From CAYZJD01 sp964483455 (GTDB taxonomy: Bacteria > Acidobacteriota > Terriglobia > Bryobacterales > Bryobacteraceae): a stretch of 64,000 nt of DNA. The stretch lies in contig CAZACK010000010.1 in the NCBI GenBank assembly GCA_964483455.1, positions 1-64,000 on the forward strand. Direction: 5' to 3'. A program made the translations under genes and the position numbers. The notes beneath the pieces were generated by a model. That model was given only the letters and a program-made list of their open reading frames with translations. It was not told the origin of the DNA and did not search any database. Within the stretch, counting starts at the first letter, position 1. Each line of letters opens with the position of its first letter. Shown one piece after another: positions 41,402 to 51,000 of the stretch.

Positions 41402-42378
41402 GTCAGTGCGAAGTACAGCCTCCAGTACAAGTCGAATCCGGTGCGCTGCTGCAATTCCAACAGCTCGCGCTCGCTCTGCTCGAGGATTTCCGCCAGCCGG
41501 CCAGGGTCCGGCGCCGCATGCCGCATCGCTCGAAATGCGCGCAACCCTTCGAGCTTCCCACGAAGCCAGGCCAGGCCCGCGCCATGCCGCAGCGCCACCG
41601 CGCCCCACAGCGCCTGGGCCGCAACGACCGGCCATCCGTAGCGGCGAATCCACTTCTCCGGGTAGTGCTTGGCGACGAGCAGAAGCTGGTTTCTCGCGAT
41701 TCGGCGCACCGTGTCCCGGTGCCAGGCGCCGAGCGTCGCGCTGCCCGCATGATAGGCGATGGCGTCGGGCACGTAGACGCCGCTGAAGCCGCCGAGCGCG
41801 CATCGCAAGCCGAACTCGACGTCTTCGAGATAGCTCTCGAAGTCCTCATCGAGGAATCCCACTCGTGCGAACAGCTCGCGGCGTAGCAGCGCGGCCGTGA
41901 ACGGGACGAAGCGCACCGGCCTTGAACTCGCCCATTCCGGGCCGTCAGACCTGCCATGGCCCGCGCGCCACGCGCAGCCGCCGCGGCACAGCAGGTCGAA
42001 CGCGCCGTCGAGCGACGTACGCCGCGAGGCTTCGAGCACCCTGCCCGCCGCGAACCACGCGCCCGCCCTTTCGCATCCGCGAAGCAGACGTTCCAGCCAC
42101 TGTGGTTCCGGTTCGACATCGTTGTTGACGACAGCCACCCATTCCGTTTCCGCTTGCCGCAAGCCGGCATTGACGGCGCGGCTGAAGCCGGTGTTCGACT
42201 CCATGCGGACCACACACACTCCACGCGCGGCGGCCATCTCGGCCGAGCCGTCATCGCTCGCGTTGTCCACCACGAGAATTCGGGCGGGAGACACACTCTG
42301 GCGGCCCAGGCTTTCCATCAGCCGCTCCAGCAGCGCACGCCGGTTCCACGTCGGGACAACCACGGTTACACCGGCCAT
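41398..42378 (-). CDS. GT2 family glycosyltransferase
   Basis: 326 residues from the ATG at 42378; a GTG five codons upstream is possible. Motifs VTVVVPTWNRRALLERLMES, VVDNASDDGSAEM, NTGFSRAVNAGLRQAE and VNNDVEP mark a GT-A rhamnosyl-type enzyme; ESYLEDVEFGLRCALGGF is the later acidic motif. First gene of the GT2-GT2-GT2-GT4-alr run on the minus strand. The C-terminal third is helical and basic, perhaps membrane-bound. Confidence 0.87.
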   Translation of the reverse strand: MAGVTVVVPTWNRRALLERLMESLGRQSVSPARILVVDNASDDGSAEMAAARGVCVVRMESNTGFSRAVNAGLRQAETEWVAVVNNDVEPEPQWLERLLRGCERAGAWFAAGRVLEASRRTSLDGAFDLLCRGGCAWRAGHGRSDGPEWASSRPVRFVPFTAALLRRELFARVGFLDEDFESYLEDVEFGLRCALGGFSGVYVPDAIAYHAGSATLGAWHRDTVRRIARNQLLLVAKHYPEKWIRRYGWPVVAAQALWGAVALRHGAGLAWLRGKLEGLRAFRAMRHAAPDPGRLAEILEQSERELLELQQRTGFDLYWRLYFALT

Positions 42379-42440
42379 GGCGCTCGAGCCCACCGTTTAT
42401 TGGACCTGGGAATGGAAACAGACAGGCGGGTAAGTTTCCA

Positions 42441-43355
42441 TCATATCATCGATCGCGCAACGGGTAAAGAGTGTAAAGAGGTTTCTTGCTCCCGCAACGA
42501 TAGAAACAACGCGATCTGCGCCGCAGCTTCGCCGGCCGCGCTGAAGCGCGCCGGGTAGGTGAGGAATCCATGAAGGTGATCCGCGTAGTGGACGTGCGTA
42601 ACGGGAACCTCGTCTTCGATCAATCGGGCGGCCAGCCGAACGCCTTCGTCCCGAAGAGGATCGACTCCCGCCGTGAGCAGAAACGTGGGCGGCAGCCCGG
42701 CGAAGCTCGGCGAGAAGAGCGGTGAAATGCTGGGGTCCTGCGCATCGGCGCCGGGAGGCAGCCAGAGCGTGTAGCCGAGGCGGATATCGTCGCTCGATGT
42801 TCCCGGGCCTCCTCTGAACTCGGCATGCGAGGGAAGGTGGCAGGTCGCGTCGATCATCGGGTAGATGAGGACGAGGGCAGCCGATGCTTGCGGCGAGGCG
42901 AGAGCGACGGTAAGAGCAAGCGATGCGCCGGCGCTGTCTCCGCCCAGGGTGACGGCAGGCGATAAGGATCGCGCAAAGGCGAAAGCGGCGGAGGCGTCCT
43001 CGACAGCGGCGGGATACGGGTCCTCCGGCGCCAGCCGGTAATCGACGGCCAGCACACGCCATCCGGTGTGAAACGCCAGCAACCGGCAAACGGCGTCGTG
43101 TGTTTCCAGATCCCCCGAGATCATCCGGCCGCCATGGAACCAGACGAGCAGCGGCGCTGCGGGCGCGGTCGCATACAGGCGCGCCCGCACGGGCGCATCG
43201 ACCTCCGTTGTCTCGACGCCTTCCACGCGAGGCCCGCCAAAGTGCCTGCAAAGCCGCCGGTAGCGCGCCCTGATCTCCGGCACGGTCGATGCCGGGATAT
43301 TCAGCCGGGCGACCTCATCGAGAAACGCCCGGCAGTCCGGATGCAATTCGCGCAT
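42441..43355 (-). CDS. HSL-type alpha/beta hydrolase (esterase)
   Basis: 304 residues. The hormone-sensitive-lipase oxyanion motif reads FHGGR (usually HGGG), then VDYRLAPEDPYPAAVEDA, the nucleophile GDSAGAS, Asp in AGVDPLRDEG and His in HLHGFLTYP. These enzymes cleave short-chain acyl esters. It is transcribed toward the GT2 cluster with 62 bases between. A second, diverged copy of its first 14 codons lies at 43563-43605, downstream of nothing functional. Confidence 0.9.
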   Translation of the reverse strand: MRELHPDCRAFLDEVARLNIPASTVPEIRARYRRLCRHFGGPRVEGVETTEVDAPVRARLYATAPAAPLLVWFHGGRMISGDLETHDAVCRLLAFHTGWRVLAVDYRLAPEDPYPAAVEDASAAFAFARSLSPAVTLGGDSAGASLALTVALASPQASAALVLIYPMIDATCHLPSHAEFRGGPGTSSDDIRLGYTLWLPPGADAQDPSISPLFSPSFAGLPPTFLLTAGVDPLRDEGVRLAARLIEDEVPVTHVHYADHLHGFLTYPARFSAAGEAAAQIALFLSLREQETSLHSLPVARSMI

Positions 43356-43480
43356 AAGCTATGGTGACAGGCTACGCTGTCCCCAGTCGCGCGAAAACCC
43401 GCGCGTTTCGAGCGTTGAGCGGCGCATGGACACCGTTGACTGTCACCGTATTATTGCGAACGTCATTCAGTCAAGTCTCT

Positions 43481-43605
43481 GGCTGGATGCGGCGCAGCCT
43501 CTCAGGCTGCCGTGCCGGCACTTCCGCTTGCGGACCCGTTCCCGGGCGTGCCGAGACCATCGCCTCGTCGAGAACAGCCCGGCAGTCCGAGTGCAGTTCC
43601 GGGAT
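43481..43605. repeat. Dispersed intergenic repeat and duplicated esterase 5' end
   Basis: 43481-43520 matches 54160-54199 over 40 bases with two mismatches (GGCTGGATGCGGCGCAGCCT then the GGCTGCCGTGCCGGCA part), with weaker similarity beyond. 43563-43605 resembles 43313-43355, the start of the esterase gene, at roughly 80 percent by eye. The rest of 43356-43612 shows no gene. Confidence 0.65.
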
Positions 43606-43612
43606 GGCGTGC

Positions 43613-44164
43613 CTACTCGCCAAGAGCGGCAAATACCAGACGGTAGAAGTCCGGGTGAGACTGCCAGGTCTGGGCGGTGAGCAGGCGGCCATCGCGCACC
43701 GCCTGGCGAGCGTCCCATGTGCCCCCGGCCGATTCGACCTCGAAGCGCACGTGCTCGTAGCAGGTGACGCGGCGGCCCTGGACCAGCCCGGCGGCCACCA
43801 GGACCTGGATGCCGTGGCAGATCGAGAACACCCATTTGCCGGAGTCGTGGAAGGCGCGCACCAGGCGGATGAGCGCGGCGTCGTGCCGCAGATATTCGGG
43901 CGCGCGCCCGCCGAGCACCAGGATCGCGTCGTAATCCTCGGCGCGGGCCTCGGCGATCGTGATCTCCGCCTCGAGCCCGTAGCCCGGCCGCTCGATGTAC
44001 GTATCCCAACCCGGCTCGAAATCGTGCATCACGAGGTGAAGGCGGCGCCTGGACGGGGCGGCCACGACGGGCGTATCGCCGGCCTCGAGGAACCGGTGAA
44101 CGGCGTACAGCGCCTCGTAGGATTCGCCGGCGTCGCCCGTCACGATCAGAATGCGGCTTGGCAT
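43613..44164 (-). CDS. DJ-1/PfpI family protein
   Basis: 183 residues. The nucleophile elbow is VFSICHGIQVLVAAG (Cys in CHG), preceded by DAILVLGGRAPEYLR with the conserved acidic partner earlier in GDAGESYEAL. Members include deglycase-, chaperone- and amidase-like proteins; the exact activity cannot be read from sequence. The short intact N-terminal strand RILIVTGDAGES begins at the ATG 44164. The neighbouring DNA is repeat-rich, so its operon context is unclear. Confidence 0.88.
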   Translation of the reverse strand: MPSRILIVTGDAGESYEALYAVHRFLEAGDTPVVAAPSRRRLHLVMHDFEPGWDTYIERPGYGLEAEITIAEARAEDYDAILVLGGRAPEYLRHDAALIRLVRAFHDSGKWVFSICHGIQVLVAAGLVQGRRVTCYEHVRFEVESAGGTWDARQAVRDGRLLTAQTWQSHPDFYRLVFAALGE

Positions 44165-44488
44165 GACTCTTGTTGTACCGCAGGGAGGACGGTGTCAGGC
44201 GGAAGCCCCGCCGCGGCGGGCGGGGCCCTTGACCCAGGACATCCGGACGCTTTTTCCGCTCCGGGCCACATCCGCGGCCGGCGCCAGCCTGGGTAGCTGG
44301 GCCTGTCGCTGGAATCCGCCGGCCGAGAGCGGCAAGCTTCCGCCCGATCGGGAGGCCTTCGTCGTCCATGGCGGCTGCCGGCTGATCGAGGCGCCGCCGG
44401 TATTCCCGGCAGCCGGGTGCTTCGCGCCGGACTTGGCCGGTACAGCTGAGTCCAAGCCCAGGGCTGCCGCCTGAGTGTCACGAATTGG
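44165..44488. other. Gene-free stretch
   Basis: About 320 bases between the PfpI gene and the DPM1-like gene. Open frames exist on both strands (for example plus 44151-44474) but they lack family features, a ribosome site or typical composition. No repeat or promoter was recognised. Confidence 0.5.
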
Positions 44489-45169
44489 TCAGCCGCGCCG
44501 CGCGAATCGCTTCTTCACCAGGAACCACAGGTTGTACAGGCCGTCGCGCCACGGGTTCAGCTTGATTTCACCGAGGCGTGAAGTGTAGAGGATCGAGATC
44601 TCGCCGAAGCGGATCCGCGGGTTGCGGATCGCCTCGACCTTGATCTCCTCGGAGAACGCCATCCCGTCGGATTCGAGCGCCATCTCATTGAGGATGGCGC
44701 GGCGGAACACCCACATGCCCGACTGCGAGTCGCGCACCCACCGAAAGAAGAGGACCGACATGGCCAGCGACAGGATCAGGTTGCCGATCTTGTGCTTGAA
44801 ACTCATGGCCTCGCGGTCGCGGACGGGAAAGCGCGAGGCGTTGAGGAAATCGACGTCCAGGTGGAGGAAAGCCTCGATCAGGTAGGACAGGGCATCGACG
44901 GGATAGCTATGGTCGCCGTCGAGAGTGACGATCAGGTCGCCGGTGGCGTGCGAGAATCCGCGCTTGTAGCTGCGGCCGTAGCCGCGCACGTCCTCGCGGA
45001 TGACCATGGCGCCGAAGCCGCGGGCGATTTCGGAGGTGCGGTCCGTCGAGCCGTTGTCGACGACGATGATCTCATCGACGAACGGCGGCATGCGCTTGAG
45101 CACCTGCTCGATGCCCTGTTCCTCGTTGAGGCAGGGAATGACGACGGTGATGCGCCGGCTCTTATACAT
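44489..45169 (-). CDS. GT2 polyprenyl-phosphate sugar transferase (DPM1-like)
   Basis: 226 residues. ITVVIPCLNEEQGIEQVLKR, VDNGSTDRTSEIARGFGA and IVTLDGDHSYPVDAL are the motifs of the dolichol-phosphate mannosyltransferase/GtrB branch, which charges a polyprenyl carrier on the cytoplasmic face. It has one long hydrophobic segment (about 133-150) and no C-terminal two-helix anchor. It would feed the membrane GT-C enzymes in this window (7756-9081 and 13359-14903), an inference. It is divergent from the secreted protein gene, 26 bases apart. Confidence 0.88.
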   Translation of the reverse strand: MYKSRRITVVIPCLNEEQGIEQVLKRMPPFVDEIIVVDNGSTDRTSEIARGFGAMVIREDVRGYGRSYKRGFSHATGDLIVTLDGDHSYPVDALSYLIEAFLHLDVDFLNASRFPVRDREAMSFKHKIGNLILSLAMSVLFFRWVRDSQSGMWVFRRAILNEMALESDGMAFSEEIKVEAIRNPRIRFGEISILYTSRLGEIKLNPWRDGLYNLWFLVKKRFARRG

Positions 45170-45195
45170 GCTGTGCGGGGCGCGGGTCAGCTATC

Positions 45196-45741
45196 ATGAA
45201 AGTAACCATGCCCAAGCCCGTCCTCCTATTGTGCTTGATCGCCGCCGTCTCCGGGCTCCGCGCGCAGGAGGCGATGGCCGGCGTCCAGTCGGTCTACCTG
45301 CTGCCGATGGCCGGCGGCCTCGATCAGTTTCTGGCGAACTCGCTGAGCGCCGGCAAGGTCTTCCGCGTGGTCACCGACCCGCAGATGGCCGACGCGCTGT
45401 TCACCGACCGGCTCGGCGAGGGATTCGAGCGCAAGTACGCCGAACTCTATCCGCCGCCCCCGCCGCCCGAGCCGCCGAAGGCCGAGCCCGTCAAGGAAGA
45501 AGCGAAAGAGGCGGCGCCGGCCAAGCCCGAGCGGCCACAGATCGGGGACGTGAAGGAGGAAACGCCCGCGCGCCTCTCGACCTGGGGCCGGGGTAAAGGC
45601 AACGTCTTCCTGGTGGACCGGAAAAGCCGCGCCGTCCTCTGGTCAACCTATCAGAAGCCGAAGAACACCACCGCCGAGGAACTGAACCGCACCGCGCGCC
45701 GCATCGTCGACCGGCTGAAGGAAGACCTGAAGCCGAAGTAG
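45196..45741 (+). CDS. Secreted Pro/Lys/Glu-rich protein
   Basis: 181 residues; ATG at 45196 or 45208. Signal peptide (MPKPVLLLCLIAAVSG) with AxA-like cleavage near RAQ. A small N-terminal domain (SVYLLPMAGGLDQFLANSLS; VVTDPQMADALFTDRLGEGF) is joined by a proline stretch and a KEEAKEAAPAKPE linker to a short C-terminal domain (NVFLVDRKSRAVLWSTYQKP). The pattern fits an envelope protein with a flexible spacer. No enzymatic motif. No family recognised with confidence. Confidence 0.65.
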   Translation: MKVTMPKPVLLLCLIAAVSGLRAQEAMAGVQSVYLLPMAGGLDQFLANSLSAGKVFRVVTDPQMADALFTDRLGEGFERKYAELYPPPPPPEPPKAEPVKEEAKEAAPAKPERPQIGDVKEETPARLSTWGRGKGNVFLVDRKSRAVLWSTYQKPKNTTAEELNRTARRIVDRLKEDLKPK

Positions 45742-46527
45742 GCCGGCCGGCGCTCGCCGGACGGCTGTTTCATCCGCCGCGATCATTGTAGCGCCCGACC
45801 AGCGCGGCCGGGAGGCTACGGAGAGGTCCGGGCACGAACAAGAAGGACAAAACGAAGCCGGCGACCGTGGTGGCTTGCGAGGCCAACTTACTGAAAAGGA
45901 ACCAGAACTTCGGTTCCACGGGAGTCAACCAGAGTGACCTCAACGTGACTCATCCGGACAATTGAAAAAATCGACCTGGCCTGTGACCGGCGAACCGTCC
46001 GCACGTGCCGGCGAAGGCGTCAGGGCCGGAAATCGTCGCATCCGCGCGCGAAGATAGTTGAACGAACGAACCTGACCGACGAGGTCGATTGCCGCTAAGT
46101 CATTGGACTGTCGCAGATGGACGGGCGCGGTGCGAGACACCCCTCGGGGGCTGTCATAACCGGCCAGGAGGCAGGGCCTATCAAACGAGCGCCCCCCTCG
46201 CTGATAGTACCATTCCGCTGCGCCCTACTCGTCGATCTACTTCTACGCGACAAGGGTGGACGAATCCGCCCGGGCTCCTGCCGCAATTGTGCAGGGTTCC
46301 AGTACGAACGGGTTGTTCCTGGACAGGAGTAATGCGGTCGCGGACGTCCTAGACGTGCGCGCCCCCGCGAAGCTCAGCAGCCTGCGGGCGTTCTTCAGGG
46401 AACGCGGGAGACGGGTGTTTTCAGCACGCGGCCAGCTCCGAGGCCGGGATGAGGCTGTCACCGGATGCAAGAATCACCGTGTGTTTGCGCGTTGCCGCAT
46501 CCGCACCGCGCCGCGGCTGCTTTGCCC
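45742..46527. other. Long gene-free region
   Basis: 786 bases between two genes. Short open frames occur on both strands (such as plus 46256-46561, NGLFLDRSNAVADVLDVRAP), but none shows family motifs. It may hold decayed coding sequence or an unrecognised RNA. No hairpin with a T-run was noted. Confidence 0.45.
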
Positions 46528-47667
46528 TCAGACGTACTCCCAGCGCTTCAGCCACTGGTAATCCGCGGGCAGCCTGGCCCACATTTGCCGGACGGCTGGC
46601 TCGAGCTCCGAGGTTACGGCCGGCTTCTTGCCTCGGTTCTTTCGCGTGAGGTCCAACTGCCGGCGCTCGATGACGGCTTGTGCGATGTTGTCCACCTGGG
46701 CGATGCTGACCAGTCCGGGGATTGGGGCCGTGATGGCGGGGTTGGAGAGGACGTAGCGGATCGCCAGGCGCGCCCGGCGGTCGTCCTCGGCACGGTGCGC
46801 GTTGGTTGGCGAACTGTCGCCTTCAAACAAGGCGTTACTCGAGAACGGCTTGATGCCGAACACTCCCACGTCCTGCTGCCGGATGGCATCAAACAGGCTG
46901 TCCTCCGGCAGTTCCTTGGAACTGGCGGTGTACGGGAACAGCACGACTTCCATGTGTTTCGGGTACTGCTCGATCACCGACTTCAGCCAAACGCGGTTAT
47001 GGCTGGAGACGCCGGTGAACCGCGTCTTGCCTTGTTTCTTGGCCATCTCGAGCGCCCCGACGGTGGCCTCTTCGACGCGCAGCAGCTCGCCCAAATCGGC
47101 GATGCCTTCCATCGGCAGCGAAATTCTCCACACATCGATGTAGTCCAGCCCGGCTTCTTTCAAACCGTCGTCCAGTCCCTGGACGAGCCGCTCCGGAGAG
47201 CGCCATTCCGTGTAGCGAGGTTCACGGGTGTGCCAGGAGTAGCCGAGGTACATTTTGTCCCGGCGACCCTTGAGCACCTTGCTATAGGCCAGGATCTCCT
47301 GAGGGGAACACGCATCCACGTAGTTGATGCCCACCTCGATGCAGCGGCTGACAACCTCATGCCGGTTCTTGACGAACTCGGGATTACTGAGGTTCGCGGT
47401 GTCGGCGTCATCGCAGCACGCGCTCTTCGGGGAGGCGCTTTTCACCACCGTGTGCACCCGCTTCCAGTGGCCGCCGAGGCAAGCCGCCGAAACCATCAGC
47501 CCCGTCTTGCCGAGCCGGCGGTACTCCATATTCTGGTTGTAGTTCAGAATGCTGCGTTTCGAATTCGGTCCGGCTCCGGCGACGTCGAAACCCGCCGCCA
47601 GTCCGCCCGTTAGAATGGCGCCGCGCTTCGCAAACTCGCGCCGCGTGATTCGGCAGCTTTCATTCAT
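46528..47667 (-). CDS. Tat-exported aldo/keto reductase-like protein, catalytic residues lost
   Basis: 379 residues from the ATG at 47667; an ATG seven codons upstream is less likely. Twin-arginine signal TRREFAKRG (9-17) and hydrophobic core. The AKR barrel is clear (YRRLGKTGLMVSAACLGG; GLDYIDVWRISLP; KTRFTGVSSHN), but the tetrad is broken: Asp118 remains (NYVDAC), the Tyr five residues on is Gln, the Lys after the KMYL strand is Ser, and the His in the YIDxxxIH position is Ser183. A segment of about 35 residues is inserted near 70-105. Probably not a classical reductase. Confidence 0.8.
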   Translation of the reverse strand: MNESCRITRREFAKRGAILTGGLAAGFDVAGAGPNSKRSILNYNQNMEYRRLGKTGLMVSAACLGGHWKRVHTVVKSASPKSACCDDADTANLSNPEFVKNRHEVVSRCIEVGINYVDACSPQEILAYSKVLKGRRDKMYLGYSWHTREPRYTEWRSPERLVQGLDDGLKEAGLDYIDVWRISLPMEGIADLGELLRVEEATVGALEMAKKQGKTRFTGVSSHNRVWLKSVIEQYPKHMEVVLFPYTASSKELPEDSLFDAIRQQDVGVFGIKPFSSNALFEGDSSPTNAHRAEDDRRARLAIRYVLSNPAITAPIPGLVSIAQVDNIAQAVIERRQLDLTRKNRGKKPAVTSELEPAVRQMWARLPADYQWLKRWEYV

Positions 47668-47786
47668 AAAAGGCTCCTTTAGTCCCAATCGTACATGAGG
47701 TCACCGCGGCGGTCAAACCCCCGACGTTGATGTCTTGTTTCCAATCTCAACTTCTCTCAACTTTTAATTCGAAATCAACCTTTCTA

Positions 47787-47815
47787 TTGACTGGGATGGG
47801 GCCGGGTGATATAGA
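47787..47815 (+). promoter_or_regulatory. Promoter of the first TonB receptor operon
   Basis: TTGACT (47787-47792), 17-base spacer, TATAGA (47810-47815): a good sigma-70-type pair about 190 bases upstream of the receptor start. Confidence 0.65.
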
Positions 47816-47836
47816 TGCTGTAGGAATAGCGATCCG

Positions 47837-47868
47837 ACACCCGGCATACGCGGGTGCCGGGTGTGCTT
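47837..47868 (+). promoter_or_regulatory. Terminator-like hairpin in the receptor leader
   Basis: ACACCCGGCA (47837-47846), eight-base loop, TGCCGGGTGT (47855-47864), then GCTTTT. Ten perfect GC-rich pairs about 20 bases after the predicted transcript start and 140 bases before the gene. It could be an attenuator or a stabilising leader stem. The rest of the leader to 48006 shows no ORF of note. Confidence 0.6.
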
Positions 47869-48006
47869 TTGTGCATCCTCCTGTGGGAGCGCGGGAGGGC
47901 ATCTATGTTCTCTGCGAGGAACCTGCCGCAATCAAGGTTCTTCCTTGACACGGGGCAATGACAACAACTTGTCGAGTGCTCCAGCCCGACTGAAAGGACG
48001 CCGAGC

Positions 48007-51000
48007 GTGAAGAACAGACCTTTTTGGACGACGCTAGTGCTTTCCCTGCCGCTGGCCGGCATCTTGTCGGTGGCAAACGCGCAGAGTTTCAACAGCGCCA
48101 TCGTCGGATCGGTGACCGATCAGACCGGCGGCTCGATTACCGGCGCCAAGCTCTCGCTCACCTCGGGAGAGACGGCGGCGGTCTCCACGTTCACCACGGG
48201 GGCCGACGGCCTGTACCGTTTTGGGAACCTCGCGCGGGGCGCCTACGACCTGAAGATCTCCGCGGCGGGGTTCCGGGATTTCCTGCAAACGGGGATCGGC
48301 CTCAATATCAACGAAACGGTGACGATCAACGTGAGGATGGAGCTGGGGGCGGCGGTAGAGCGGGTTGAGGTGACGGCGGAGGCTTCGCCGCTTAACTTCA
48401 GCGACTCAACCATCAAGCAGTCGATCAATACGGACGCGATTGCGGAGCTTCCCCTGGTTGTGCAGGGGAATACTCGCTCGGCGGCGAACTTCGTAATTCT
48501 GATGCCCGGCGTGAGCACGCCGAGCGGCAACCCGTTCGACGTCCGCATCAACGGCGGGCAGCAGATGGGCGACGAGGCGGTGCTCGACGGGGTCACAATG
48601 CAACAGGGCTTGATGAGCCAGAGCGGCATGGTTTCCCTGGGCAACGACTACCCGATGGTGCCGGAGGCGACGGCCGAGATTAGCGTGCTGACCTCAAACT
48701 ACGAGCCGCAGTACGGTTCCACGACCGCGGCCGTGATTACGGCGGTCACCAAATCGGGCGGCAGCGACTTCCACGGCGAGCTACATGAGTTCCACCGCAA
48801 CACCGCGCTGAACGCGCGCCAGTGGAATCTCCCCAACCGGCCGAAGGACATCGAGAACGAGTTCGGCGGCTCCGTTGGCGGACCGGTGAAGCTGCCAGGC
48901 GCGTGGGGCGGCAAGCGCAAGACCTTCTTCTTCGCCAATTTCGACAACTGGGTCATCCGAGGCGGCGCGCGCCGGCCGATCATCAGCATTCCGACCGAGA
49001 AAATGAGGGCAGGGGACTTCAGCGAGTGGCCGTATCCGGTCTTTGATCCGGATACGACCCGGGCCAACCCTAGCTTCAACCCCGAGGCGCCGGTCGGTCC
49101 TGATAACGTGCCGTACCTGCGCGATCAGTTCATGGGTTGCGACGGCCAGTCCCCGAATGTGATCTGCCCGTCGGATCCACGCTTGCAGAACTCCCTGGCC
49201 AAGCAATGGCTACAGCACTTGCCCGCGACCGACTTTCCCGGGACGCAGAACAACTACATTTCGCCCGTTCCGGTGGGAGACATCAGCGGCACCGAAACGG
49301 ACCACCGGCTCTCGTGGGACACGCGGTTCGACCACTACCTCGGCGATAAGGACCACTTTTCCGCCGTCCTCCACTACCGCGACACCGTCTTCCGCAAGTC
49401 GAGCAACCTGCCGGAGATCATTGCCTCGGAAGGGTTCATCACTGAGGGCGGGCAGATCGGGCCGTGGGTGGTCCGGGCCAGTTGGGACCGCACCTTCTCG
49501 CCGACACTGCTCAACAACCTGAACCTCGGCTACCACAACTTCCGCGGCCTGGAGACCTGCGTCGACCGGGACCACGCTGCCGAGCTGCCTCAGATCCCGG
49601 GTGTGGCCAGCCACGCGTCACCGCCCGCCATTGGCCTGGAGGATTTCGAAGGAATGGGTTGTGGCGGCGCCGAGTTGTTCGAAGGCCGGCCCACCTATGT
49701 CGTCAACGACATGGTTTCCTGGGTCCGCGGCAAGCACACCATCAAGTTCGGCGGCGAGTTCCGCAAGCTCACGCTGGACCGGGACGTGTACGGAGGCTTT
49801 GCGGGCTACTTCGGTTTCACCCGTCTGAATACCGGTGTGATCGGAATACCAAGCGGGAATTCAGTGGCCAGCTTCCTGTTGGAGCGCGTCGATTACGGCC
49901 AGGCCAGTTTCTTCGAAGTCTCAAAGTTTTACATGCGCAGCAAGTCCTGGAACCTCCATATCGGCGACACCTGGAGGGCGACGTCCAAACTCAGCATCAA
50001 TTTCGGACTCCGATGGGACGTGGCTACGCCGTCGCTGGAGAAATGGGACCACCTTGCTTTCTTTGACCCGTCAGGACCGAATCCGAGCGCCGGCAACCGC
50101 CCAGGCCGCATGGTCTGGGCCGGAACGAAGTCCGGATTGCTGGATATTCCCTACGGCGCAGCGGCGTTCGGAGACCGGCACCCGGAAAAGACCTGGTACA
50201 AGGGGTTTGCTCCGCGCCTGGGCATCGCCTACACGTTGAACGATCAGACCGTTGTCCGCACCGGTTATGGGATCTTCTACCTCGGCTCGTACTACCCGGG
50301 CTGGGGCGGCGGCGCGGCGCTGGACGGGTTTTCGATCACGCCGGGATTCTCCGGCTCGCTCGGCGGCATGGATCCCGCCTTCATGCTCCGCGCGGGGTTA
50401 CCGCAGGACTTCCAGAGGCCACCGTTCATCGACGCGGGCCTTCTCAACGGCCAATCCGGACCTCTTTACCGGCCATTCGACGCCAACCGGCTGCCCTATA
50501 CCCAGCAGTGGAATCTCACGGTCGAGCGACAATTCACCAACAACTTCTATATCAGCGCCGCCTACGTCGGCAACAAGGGAACGCGGCTGCTTTCGCAGAA
50601 GGTACCGTTGAATGTGTTGAACCCGAACTTGTTATCGATGGGGCCGGCGCTGTTTGATGAATATGGGGAGGGGCAGCCGGAACTGAACGGCGTTGCCAAT
50701 CCCTATCCCGGATGGGAGGCGCAGTTGGAGGCGTGCGCGCCGACGGTCGCCCAGGCGCTCGTGCCGTATCCTCAGTATTGCGGCGGGTTACGGGGCTTGA
50801 ACGAAAACGCCGGCAATTCGACGTATCATTCGCTGCAATTGAAGGCCGAGCATCGTTTCTCGCAGGGCCTCTGGGTCCTGGGGGCCTACACGCTATCTAA
50901 GACGCTCACTGACGCCGACATTATCCAGTCCGAATCGGCCACCTGGAGCGGCGGCAACGGGTCCATTTCACCCTTCGAGATGCGCCGGAACAAAGCGCTG

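Noticed and set aside
44151..44474. Plus-strand frame between the PfpI-like and DPM1-like genes
   Set aside because: No ribosome site, no recognisable domain; starts inside the divergent gene. Left as gene-free.
46465..47613. A plus-strand frame of 382 codons over the aldo/keto reductase-like gene
   Set aside because: Antisense to a gene with clear AKR-barrel similarity and a Tat signal.
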